A stretch of 5,800 nt of DNA from Oscillospiraceae bacterium (GCA_017624645.1 JAGAMQ010000120.1:1-5800); one strand, 5' to 3'. Shown: positions 1 through 5,668, counted from the first letter of the stretch. Numbers and translations are program-made. Notes: a model not told the origin generated them from the sequence alone.

Positions 1-838
1 GCTCGCCGGGCAGAAGAATGTCCTTCTTGTCCAGCACCGGCTTACCGTCCCGGCAGATCATATCTTCTTGCAAGCATACGCCGTTATCGGTCTTTCCTTG
101 CCGGCTGAAGCACCGGGTCTTGCCGTTACCCAGCAAGGGTGCGGTAATGGCATTGTCTGCGTTGACAATGAGAAGACCCTCCCGGTCCTGATGCAGATAG
201 ATGTTCTTTTTCGCCTCCACATACTCCTGCATATCCTTATGGACATCCAGGTGGTTAGGGGCCAGATTGGTGATCACTGCCCGGTGGGCACTGCGCTGCA
301 TATCCATCAGCTGGAAGGAGCTAAGCTCCACCACTGCAAAATCCTCTGGCTTCATCTGATCGCACACCGGCAGCAGTGGTGTGCCGATGTTGCCCCCCAG
401 CCAGACAGTCTTACCGGCAGCTTTCAGCATTTCGGCAATGAGCGTGGTTGTGGTGGTCTTACCGTCAGAGCCTGTGACCGCAATGATCTTACAGGGGCAC
501 AGTTCAAAAAAGACGCCCATCTCACTGGTGATTTTGGCACCCTTTTGCCGCAGACCCTCCAGCGCCGGATTGGCAGGATGCATACCCGGTGTACGGAACA
601 CCACATCCGCCTGCAGACCCTCCAGATAACCGTCACCCAGCTGAAGCCGGCAGCCAAGGCGCTCCAATTCCAGCACCTCCGGATCCAGCTTTTCCCGTGG
701 AGTCCGGTCACAGCCGATAACATGACAGCCATTGGCCAGCAACAGCCGCACCAACGGACGGTTGCTTACACCCAAACCCAATACAAGAATCTTCTTTTCC
801 TTCATATCGTTAAAATATTTTGTAAATTCTTCCGTCAT
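1..838 (-). CDS. murD: UDP-N-acetylmuramoylalanine--D-glutamate ligase MurD (N-terminal part, cut by window edge)
   Basis: MurD is the cytoplasmic, ATP-dependent ligase that adds D-glutamate to UDP-MurNAc-L-Ala in peptidoglycan precursor synthesis. The 279 codons visible here cover the N-terminal UDP-binding domain and most of the central ATPase domain of an enzyme usually about 450 residues long. The rest, including the C-terminal ligase domain, lies left of position 1. Seen in the translation: a nucleotide-binding start VLGLGVSNRP (residues 19-28), P-loop TGSDGKTTT (122-130), GGNIGTP (148-154), the MurD-specific ELSSFQL (171-177), NLAPNHLDVH (191-200), and EAKKNIY (208-214), whose first lysine (K210) aligns with the carbamylated lysine of E. 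coli MurD. The start is the ATG at 838, seven bases after GAGGTG; a second Met at residue 12 has no comparable site. It has its own promoter, back to back with that of rnpB. The identification is very secure. Confidence 0.96.
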   Translation of the reverse strand, partial: MTEEFTKYFNDMKEKKILVLGLGVSNRPLVRLLLANGCHVIGCDRTPREKLDPEVLELERLGCRLQLGDGYLEGLQADVVFRTPGMHPANPALEGLRQKGAKITSEMGVFFELCPCKIIAVTGSDGKTTTTTLIAEMLKAAGKTVWLGGNIGTPLLPVCDQMKPEDFAVVELSSFQLMDMQRSAHRAVITNLAPNHLDVHKDMQEYVEAKKNIYLHQDREGLLIVNADNAITAPLLGNGKTRCFSRQGKTDNGVCLQEDMICRDGKPVLDKKDILLPGE

Positions 839-868
839 AACAAGACACCTCTTTTATTCTTTGATTAT

Positions 869-897
869 AGTATAGCCTTTTCAAAAAGAATTTGCAA
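869..897 (-). promoter_or_regulatory. SigA-type promoter of murD
   Basis: On the minus strand TTGCAA (892-897) is followed after 17 bp by TATACT (869-874). Transcription would start near 862 and give a leader of about 24 nt carrying the GAGGTG ribosome site. The -35 box lies only 5 bp from the -35 box of the divergent rnpB promoter. Confidence 0.7.
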
Positions 898-902
898 GAC
901 AT

Positions 903-931
903 TTGACAACAGCGCCCGGTTGCAGTACAAT
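903..931 (+). promoter_or_regulatory. SigA-type promoter of rnpB
   Basis: A consensus -35 TTGACA (903-908), a 17-bp spacer, and TACAAT (926-931). The predicted start, six to seven bases downstream (about 937-938), coincides with the first base of the P1 helix of RNase P RNA. That agreement is good independent support for both calls. Confidence 0.85.
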
Positions 932-936
932 ATTCC

Positions 937-1278
937 TGCGACCAGGTTGGACAGCCGCGGCTGGAATGTGAAAGCATCCAGGTGAGGAAAGTCCGGGCTC
1001 CACAGGGCAAGGATAACAGGTAACGCCTGCCGAGGGCGACCTCAGGACAAGTGCAACAGAGAGATGTAGCCGGTTTTCCGGTCATAGTGAAAAGGTGCGG
1101 TAAGAGCGCACCCGCCTCATGGGAACATTGGGGTGCTGTAAACTCTATCCGGAGCAACGCCGTGGAGGAACATAAGGTCTGCCCGACCGTTCCGAGGAGG
1201 CGGCTGGATCCCGTGGGCGACTGCGGGACTAGATAGATGGCTGTCAGAACAGAACCCGGCTTACGGACCTGTGTCGCA
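937..1278 (+). ncRNA. rnpB: RNase P RNA, bacterial class A
   Basis: Catalytic RNA of ribonuclease P, which removes 5' leaders from pre-tRNAs. The universal 5' core GAGGAAAGTCCGGGCTCC is at 984-1001 and its P4 partner ACAGAACCCGGCTTACGG is at 1249-1266. The 3' core AGATAGATGGCTGTC precedes the latter (1231-1245), and GTAAACTCTATCCGGAGCAA (1138-1157) is a type A specificity-domain signature. The ends are set by helix P1: GCGACCAGGT (938-947) pairs with ACCTGTGTCGC (1267-1277) with a single bulge. The length, about 342 nt, is slightly short for class A. The L15 loop region (about 1192-1203) reads GAGGAGG instead of the usual GGU-containing loop. It is expressed from its own promoter and ends in a terminator just downstream. 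Open frames across this stretch are not genes. Confidence 0.96.
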
Positions 1279-1288
1279 ACAAATATTC

Positions 1289-1319
1289 ATTGCCCGCAGA
1301 GGGATCTGTGGGCAATTTT
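1289..1319 (+). terminator. Rho-independent terminator of rnpB
   Basis: Left arm TTGCCCGCAGA (1290-1300), loop GGGA, right arm TCTGTGGGCAA (1305-1315), with one G-T wobble, then TTTT (1316-1319). It starts about 11 nt after the P1 helix closes. Confidence 0.85.
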
Positions 1320-1325
1320 CAGGCA

Positions 1326-1398
1326 ACCTCTAAAAACTCTTTTCGAGGATTTAACCGGCAGATATCCCAACAAAGCCCAAAAGGAGAGTTTTAGAGGT
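1326..1398. repeat. Long imperfect inverted repeat in the leader of the histidinol-phosphatase gene
   Basis: ACCTCTAAAAACTC (1326-1339) is the reverse complement of GAGTTTTAGAGGT (1386-1398) apart from one extra A/T. The pairing can continue inward through TTTT/AAAA with a small bulge. The enclosed 46 bases hold a minor inner hairpin (GGAT 1347-1350 with ATCC 1364-1367). It ends 7 nt before the AAGGAG ribosome site. No U-tract follows the right arm, so it is not a simple terminator. It could be a leader structure or a short terminal-inverted-repeat element. I saw no clear target duplication and no strong promoter in this spacer. Confidence 0.55.
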
Positions 1399-1417
1399 GT
1401 CCTACAAGGAGAACACC

Positions 1418-2188
1418 ATGATCGCAAATTATCATGCCCATACCCCCCTGTGCCGTCATGCCACGGGAGCCCTTACGGATTACGTAGAAAACGCCATTTC
1501 CCGGGGACTGGAGGTCTTTGGTTTTTCTGACCACGCGCCCCAGTGGTTTCCGGGGAAATATTACAGCCATATGCGGATGTATCCCCATCAGCTGCAAGAA
1601 TACTGTCAGCAGGTACGCCAGCTTGCCCACACCTATAAGGAGAAGATCCAGATTCCTTTGGGACTGGAAGCAGAGTACTATCCCCAGATCTTCCCCCGGC
1701 TTCTCCAGGAAGCCCGGGATGCGGGAATAGAGTACTTCCTTTTGGGGCAGCACTGGGTAGGCAACGAAGAGAATGAGCCCTATGCCGGGGATGCCAACAA
1801 CAGCGAAAGCTTGCTACAGCGCTACTGTACACAGGTGGCGGATGCCTTACAGACCGGTGTTTTCAGCTATATTGCCCATCCGGATCTGATCCATTTTAGG
1901 GGCGACCCCAAGATCTATGACCGGCATATGCGGTGGCTCTGCCGGGAAGCAAAGGCCGCTGACACCCCCCTGGAGCTGAATTTTCTGGGAATGGTCAATA
2001 ACAGGCACTACCCCACCGATGCTTTCTGGAAGATCGCCGGGGAGGAAGGCTGCAGTGTGGTCTTTGGCATTGATGCCCACCATCCTGACCATATGCTGGA
2101 CCTGCAGGTGGAACGCTCCGCCATAAGGATGGCAGAACGATTCGGTCTTAAGGTGGTTCCCACCGTGAGTCTCCGGAAAATAGGATAA
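1418..2188 (+). CDS. hisJ: Histidinol-phosphatase, PHP family (HisJ/HisK type)
   Basis: A predicted 256-residue cytoplasmic metal-dependent phosphoesterase. Family members of this size dephosphorylate L-histidinol phosphate, the penultimate step of histidine synthesis. The PHP metal ligands are all visible: HAH (H6, H8), H14, the SDHAP motif (D38, H39), GLEAEY (E84), GQHWV (H112), AHPD (H154) and GIDAHHP (D219, H221). The trinuclear metal site therefore appears intact. The length matches HisJ/HisK proteins (about 250-280 residues). I chose the ATG at 1418 because AAGGAG lies six bases upstream (1406-1411). A GTG at 1397 in the same frame has no such site and sits inside the inverted repeat. 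No other his gene is in view, so the gene is detached from any his operon here. The substrate is inferred from the family; another phosphate ester is possible. Confidence 0.88.
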   Translation: MIANYHAHTPLCRHATGALTDYVENAISRGLEVFGFSDHAPQWFPGKYYSHMRMYPHQLQEYCQQVRQLAHTYKEKIQIPLGLEAEYYPQIFPRLLQEARDAGIEYFLLGQHWVGNEENEPYAGDANNSESLLQRYCTQVADALQTGVFSYIAHPDLIHFRGDPKIYDRHMRWLCREAKAADTPLELNFLGMVNNRHYPTDAFWKIAGEEGCSVVFGIDAHHPDHMLDLQVERSAIRMAERFGLKVVPTVSLRKIG

Positions 2189-2192
2189 AATC

Positions 2193-2234
2193 ACCGCACC
2201 GTCTAAGAGCTTAGGACGGTGCGGTTTTGTTTTT
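2193..2234 (+). terminator. Terminator between converging genes
   Basis: ACCGCACCGTC (2193-2203) pairs with GACGGTGCGGT (2215-2225), and TAAG/CTTA inside lengthens the stem. On the plus strand it is followed by a T-rich tract (2225-2234) that touches the stop codon of the converging dehydrogenase gene. In the other direction the tract is only GATTTT, so it may also stop minus-strand transcripts, but less strongly. Confidence 0.9.
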
Positions 2235-3175
2235 CAGTTGATCTCTGCCATGACGGATTTCAGCTTGTCAGCACTGCTGTGGAGTTTCTTCACCTCTTCC
2301 TCCGTCAGAGGCGTCACGATCTTGCCCCGGATCCCGTTCCGATCCACAAGGGTCAGTACGGAAAGACACACATCATCCACACCGTACTCCCCGTGCATCA
2401 TGGTAGAGACAGTCAGTGACGTACCGGCATCGCTATAAATACATTTGCAGATATGGCAAACAGACATGGATACCGCAAAGAAGGTAGCACCCTTATTTTC
2501 AATAATCATACCCCCAGACTTCTTCACATACTGCTCCAACGCCTCGTAATCCCCATCCCAGTCGATGGCATTGCGGTCCGGGGAAATCTCGGCATAGGTA
2601 TCCACATGAGCATTGGCGATATTGGCAAGGGACCAAGGCACAAAGGAGCTGTCGCCATGCTCCCCGTAAACATGGGCATGGACATTCTTAGGGCTGACGA
2701 GAAAACGCTTTGCCAGTGCTGACTGGAGCCGGCTGGTATCCAAAATGGTACCGCTGCCAATGACCTGATGCTCGGGAAGACCGCTGGCTTTGATAAAGTA
2801 ATAGGTCAGAATATCCACGGGGTTGGAAACAATAATATAAATGGCATCCATGGCATAAGGCACTACCTGCTTTGCCACATCCCGGATAATATCCACATTG
2901 GTCTGGGCAAGATCCAAACGGGTCATGCCCGGCTTTCTTGCTATACCGCAGGTAATGATCACGATGTCAGAGCATTGCACATCACGGCACGCGCCCGGGC
3001 GCACCACACAAGGAGACTGGAAAGGAGCGCCCTGATAGACATCCAGTGCCTCACCTGTCGCCTTCTTATGGTTGATATCCACAAGGACGATCTCTTCCGC
3101 AATGCTTTGGATCATTAAGTCATTGGCAATGGTCGCTCCTACATTGCCCGCTCCAATAATACTGATTTTACGCAT
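2234..3175 (-). CDS. ldh: L-lactate dehydrogenase-like enzyme (LDH/MDH superfamily) with a malate-type specificity residue
   Basis: A 313-residue cytosolic NAD-dependent 2-hydroxyacid dehydrogenase, full length for the family. Seen: Rossmann glycine motif GAGNVGA (8-14), acidic D33 that binds the NAD ribose, N118 in SNPVDILTYY, the D146/R149 pair in ILDTSRL, catalytic H173 in GEHGDS, and T231 in ENKGAT. These features and overall wording are LDH-like. The substrate loop reads GIARKPGMTRLDL (77-89): the position that is Gln102 in lactate dehydrogenases is Arg80, as in malate dehydrogenases, while the mobile-loop Arg109 equivalent is R86. Lactate formation from pyruvate (NADH recycling in fermentation) is the default annotation. 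Oxaloacetate/malate activity is a real alternative. The ATG start is 7 nt after AAGGAGG (3183-3189). It has its own promoter and leader and appears monocistronic. Confidence 0.85.
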   Translation of the reverse strand: MRKISIIGAGNVGATIANDLMIQSIAEEIVLVDINHKKATGEALDVYQGAPFQSPCVVRPGACRDVQCSDIVIITCGIARKPGMTRLDLAQTNVDIIRDVAKQVVPYAMDAIYIIVSNPVDILTYYFIKASGLPEHQVIGSGTILDTSRLQSALAKRFLVSPKNVHAHVYGEHGDSSFVPWSLANIANAHVDTYAEISPDRNAIDWDGDYEALEQYVKKSGGMIIENKGATFFAVSMSVCHICKCIYSDAGTSLTVSTMMHGEYGVDDVCLSVLTLVDRNGIRGKIVTPLTEEEVKKLHSSADKLKSVMAEIN

Positions 3176-3213
3176 TGTACATCCTCCTTATCTGAAATAG
3201 GATCAGTTTTATA

Positions 3214-3242
3214 CGATATATTTATATCGATACCTTTATATC
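3214..3242. promoter_or_regulatory. Operator-like palindrome plus repeated half-site in the dehydrogenase leader
   Basis: A perfect 7-2-7 palindrome CGATATATTTATATCG (3214-3229) lies just downstream of the predicted start. Its half TTTATATC (3221-3228) recurs as a direct repeat 14 bp away (3235-3242), overlapping the start itself. The position suits a repressor. It does not resemble the Rex consensus TTGTTAA-N4-TTAACAA that often controls ldh, so the factor is unknown. AT-rich DNA makes chance similarity possible. Confidence 0.4.
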
Positions 3243-3243
3243 T

Positions 3244-3272
3244 ATTATATGAACCTTTTTAGGGTTTTACAA
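3244..3272 (-). promoter_or_regulatory. SigA-type promoter of the dehydrogenase gene
   Basis: On the minus strand TTGTAA (3267-3272), a 17-bp spacer, and a consensus TATAAT (3244-3249). The predicted start is about 3237, giving a leader of roughly 60 nt ending in AAGGAGG. The surrounding 100 bp are much more AT-rich than the genes. Confidence 0.75.
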
Positions 3273-3337
3273 GTAAAAATATTAAACAAAAAATGTTGAT
3301 ATTCCACCTGCTTTTTCGTCGCTTTTTTGGCAATGTT

Positions 3338-3371
3338 AAAAGCAGGTGCTTATACCAAGCACCTGCCCTTT
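3338..3371 (-). terminator. Terminator of the DUF1538/P-II operon
   Basis: Arms GCAGGTGCTT (3342-3351) and AAGCACCTGC (3357-3366) with a 5-nt loop. Read on the minus strand, the hairpin follows the last stop codon by 5 nt and is followed by TTTT (3341-3338). The opposite strand has a better U-tract (3369-3373), so it may work both ways. A further copy of the arm occurs at 3305-3311. Confidence 0.75.
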
Positions 3372-3710
3372 TTACTCTTGATTTGTCTGCTGCGTCGGCA
3401 ATGCAAGACCTGCCACATCCGACACAGGAAGAGAAAATACGATTCCCTGAGACTGTTTCTCCATTCCCATAGCCTTGTATAGTGCGTTCAGAATACCGTC
3501 CCGCTGCTCCTTCTCTACCACCAGCATCAGCAGTTCCTTATCTGCGTGGATGGTGATTCCAAAGAAAGCAGCTTCCTTTTCCCGGGCAACACCCCGGGCA
3601 TGGAGAATCGTGCCGCCCCGGGCCCCCTGCTCCCGAGCCACATCCATTGCTTCGTCGGCATAGCCTGCATTGACGATTGCAATGATAACCTCATGGTTCT
3701 CAGTTTTCAC
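3372..3710 (-). CDS. P-II-like regulatory protein B, DUF1538-linked
   Basis: A predicted small (112-residue) cytosolic protein of the P-II (GlnB/GlnK) superfamily, trimeric nucleotide-binding signal proteins that usually control a partner protein. Seen: a first strand VIIAIVNAG (8-16), GARGGTILHARG (29-40) matching the strand-turn before the P-II T-loop, a second half HADKELLMLVVEKEQRDGIL (55-74), and the B-loop-like QGIVFSLPVSDVAGL (88-102), comparable to the GKIF...V...I region of GlnB. The T-loop segment looks several residues shorter than in GlnB and contains no tyrosine, so classical uridylylation is not expected. The start is GTG, which overlaps the stop of the previous gene (GTGA, 3707-3710), so translation is probably coupled; GGGAGG lies eight bases upstream. 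The partner is inferred to be the DUF1538 membrane protein of the same operon. Confidence 0.85.
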   Translation of the reverse strand: MKTENHEVIIAIVNAGYADEAMDVAREQGARGGTILHARGVAREKEAAFFGITIHADKELLMLVVEKEQRDGILNALYKAMGMEKQSQGIVFSLPVSDVAGLALPTQQTNQE

Positions 3711-4078
3711 GGTGCAAACCTCCCCTCCTGATGGTTGCTCAAAAAGCGATACATATTAACACCTATCACACTGGACATAGGGATCGCAATGGAAATGCCT
3801 TTTCCCTTTCGAATGGTATGAAATCTCTCATCCAAAGCTTTCATAATGGGATCTACCTGGTCCTCCCGGGCTACACTGAAGATCACGGTTTTTTCCGGAT
3901 TCAGTCCCAATAGGTCCACCAATTCCGAGGTAGCAGTTCCCATGCCCGCTGTGGCAAACTGGCAGTTGACCTCAAACTGGCTGAGTACATCCATATAAAA
4001 CTCCGCCTTAGGACGGTCTACTACTGTAACCACAAGCTTGAGTTTTCGAATGGCAGAATCGTTGACAGTATTGGTCAT
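3707..4078 (-). CDS. P-II-like regulatory protein A, DUF1538-linked
   Basis: A 123-residue small cytosolic protein, more divergent from GlnB than its neighbour but with the same plan. It has a first strand KLKLVVTVVD (12-21), a helix (about 23-35), the glycine-rich ATAGMGTATSEL (42-53) at the T-loop position, a strand TVIFSVARED (64-73), and KGKGISIAIPMSSVIG (91-106) matching the B-loop and following strand of P-II proteins. No T-loop tyrosine is visible. The likely start is the ATG at 4078, six bases after GGGGAGGGG (4085-4093); an upstream ATG at 4111 in the same frame has no such site. It lies 60 bp after the membrane protein stop, with a small CCCCTTTGGGG hairpin (4119-4129) in the gap, and ends in a GTGA overlap with P-II-like gene B. 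The P-II assignment rests on motif order and context; ligand and partner are unknown. Confidence 0.75.
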   Translation of the reverse strand: MTNTVNDSAIRKLKLVVTVVDRPKAEFYMDVLSQFEVNCQFATAGMGTATSELVDLLGLNPEKTVIFSVAREDQVDPIMKALDERFHTIRKGKGISIAIPMSSVIGVNMYRFLSNHQEGRFAP

Positions 4079-4138
4079 AACATTCCCCTCCCCTGGCCTG
4101 AGCCATATCATCTGAATCCCCCCAAAGGGGCGTCTATG

Positions 4139-5662
4139 CTATATAAAGTTGATGATCTGCTGATCATCAGCGTCCAGCATCCGTTTCATAGCACGGCGCT
4201 CCCGGACCTTCTTACCAACTACCGCCCGGAATCCTAAAAGCTGAATGGTGATCAGCGGTGTCATAGCTACCATAGCCACAACACCAAATGCATCCCGCAG
4301 CACCGCATCCGCTCCGCTGACACCCACACAGGCACCGATGGCAAAGGGCAGAATAAATCCGGAGGTCAGCGGTCCGCTGGCAACACCGCCGGAGTCAAAT
4401 GCGATGGCGGTATACACAGGCGGCACAAACAGCGACAGTGCCAAAGACAAACAATAACCGGGTACAATGTAGTACACCAAGGAAAAACCAAACACGATCC
4501 GCACCATAGACAGACCAATTGCCAGGCCTACACCGATACACAGACCGGTGAGCATGGAGCGCTTAGTCACAGAGCCGTTGGTAATTTCCTCCACCTGCCG
4601 GTTCAACACGTGAATAGCAGGCTCTGCCAAAACCACCAAAACACCCATAACCAGTCCCAATGGAATCAGAAACCATCTATTCCAGCCGGCAATGGAATTA
4701 CCCAGCTTATAGCCAATAGGCATAAAGCCCACTTCCACTGAAGTAAGGAACATGACCAGTCCCAAATAGGTGAAGACTACACCCACGGCAATCCGGAAAA
4801 GATGACGCTTGCGCAGCCGCAAAACGGTAAATTGACAGATCAGGAAAAATACAACGATCAGTCCCAGCGCCTTACCTACATTGATAGCAGTATGCCCGGC
4901 CGCAGTCAGAAAACTACGCCCGATATTGGCATCCATGGGATAGTTAGGTTCCGGATAGGACAGTGCATCAGAAGAAAACAGTCCCAAAGCAAGTACGGCA
5001 AGGATTGGTCCAATGGAACAAAGTGCCACCAGACCGAAGCTGTTGTCCTGAGAACGGCGATCACCCAAAACATTGGAAACACCCACACCCAGCGCCATGA
5101 TAAAAGGAACAGTGATGGGGCCGGTGGTCACGCCGCCGGAATCAAAAGCCATGGGAAGAAGTGCTTCCTTCTCTCCGGTGATCAGCAAAAGCGCAACCCC
5201 GAACAGCACCATATAAAAAACCGTCAGCACATTGGAAAGTCTTTGCTGGAACACAATACGCAGAACTGCCATCAGCAAAAAACCGCCCACACCGATACCC
5301 ACAGCATAGATGAGCAGTGTGCCGTTCATCACAGAGCTGACCTGATCCGCAAGGACCTGCAGGTCCGGCTCCGCAATGGTAATCAGCATACCCATCACAA
5401 AGCACACCCCTAACAGCAGCCAAAGCTTGCGCTGGCGGGAAAGTCCTGCGCCCATGGAACTGCCCATAGGGGTCATGGCAATATCCGCACCCAAATTAAA
5501 AAAGCCGATACCCAAAATCAGCAGCACCGCGCTGACTGTAAAAGTAACCAGTTCAACAGTTGTGAAGTTAAACCATGGCAGCAGAGAAACAATATAAACA
5601 ATGGCGGTGATCGGCAGCGCAGATACAAGAGCTTCCTTGATCTTCAGCCAGAGGGAATTCAA
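4139..5662 (-). CDS. DUF1538 family polytopic membrane protein with two tandem repeats
   Basis: A 507-residue integral membrane protein of a family without assigned function (recognised as DUF1538). I count roughly a dozen hydrophobic segments. Two halves repeat in the same order: MTPMGSSMGAGL (63-74) / FMPIGYKLGNSI (313-324), ITIAEPDLQVLADQV (94-108) / VVLAEPAIHVLNRQV (343-357), LRIVF (134-138) / VRIVF (387-391), AFDSGGVTTGPIT (172-184) / AFDSGGVASGPLT (421-433), and NSFGLVALCSIGPI (207-220) / DAFGVVAMVAMTPL (457-470). Duplicated halves and conserved acidic, glycine-rich motifs within membrane regions suggest a transporter or channel. The basic C-terminus (KKVRERRAMKR, 484-494) is probably cytoplasmic. 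The start is uncertain: TTG at 5662 is six bases after AAGGATGGTG, while the ATG at 5674 directly abuts GAAAGG with no spacing. It is the first gene of an operon with two P-II-like proteins, which suggests gating by them. Confidence 0.85.
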   Translation of the reverse strand: MNSLWLKIKEALVSALPITAIVYIVSLLPWFNFTTVELVTFTVSAVLLILGIGFFNLGADIAMTPMGSSMGAGLSRQRKLWLLLGVCFVMGMLITIAEPDLQVLADQVSSVMNGTLLIYAVGIGVGGFLLMAVLRIVFQQRLSNVLTVFYMVLFGVALLLITGEKEALLPMAFDSGGVTTGPITVPFIMALGVGVSNVLGDRRSQDNSFGLVALCSIGPILAVLALGLFSSDALSYPEPNYPMDANIGRSFLTAAGHTAINVGKALGLIVVFFLICQFTVLRLRKRHLFRIAVGVVFTYLGLVMFLTSVEVGFMPIGYKLGNSIAGWNRWFLIPLGLVMGVLVVLAEPAIHVLNRQVEEITNGSVTKRSMLTGLCIGVGLAIGLSMVRIVFGFSLVYYIVPGYCLSLALSLFVPPVYTAIAFDSGGVASGPLTSGFILPFAIGACVGVSGADAVLRDAFGVVAMVAMTPLITIQLLGFRAVVGKKVRERRAMKRMLDADDQQIINFI

Positions 5663-5668
5663 GCGACA

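Noticed and set aside
68..985. A 305-codon open frame on the plus strand opposite murD
   Set aside because: It runs antisense to an unmistakable MurD, reads into the rnpB promoter and the 5' end of rnpB, has no ribosome site, and its composition (many His/Gln/Thr) is typical of the mirror of GC-rich codons.
1051..1530. Two short plus-strand open frames (1051-1236, 1237-1530) in and after the RNase P RNA gene
   Set aside because: The first lies wholly within conserved rnpB sequence; the second runs from rnpB through its terminator into another frame of the histidinol-phosphatase gene.
3190..3300. Rex-type redox operator upstream of the dehydrogenase gene
   Set aside because: A TTGTTTAATA stretch on the minus strand (3278-3287) resembles one half-site, but no matching TTAACAA half lies at the right distance.
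3372..3710. Classical GlnB/GlnK nitrogen regulator
   Set aside because: No ammonium transporter is nearby, the T-loop is short and lacks the modified tyrosine, and the linked membrane protein is DUF1538, so only a P-II-like label is justified.
4802..5413. A 203-codon open frame on the plus strand opposite the DUF1538 gene
   Set aside because: The product is a low-complexity Gln/His/Lys/Thr-rich chain that mirrors membrane-protein codons; there is no ribosome site or promoter.
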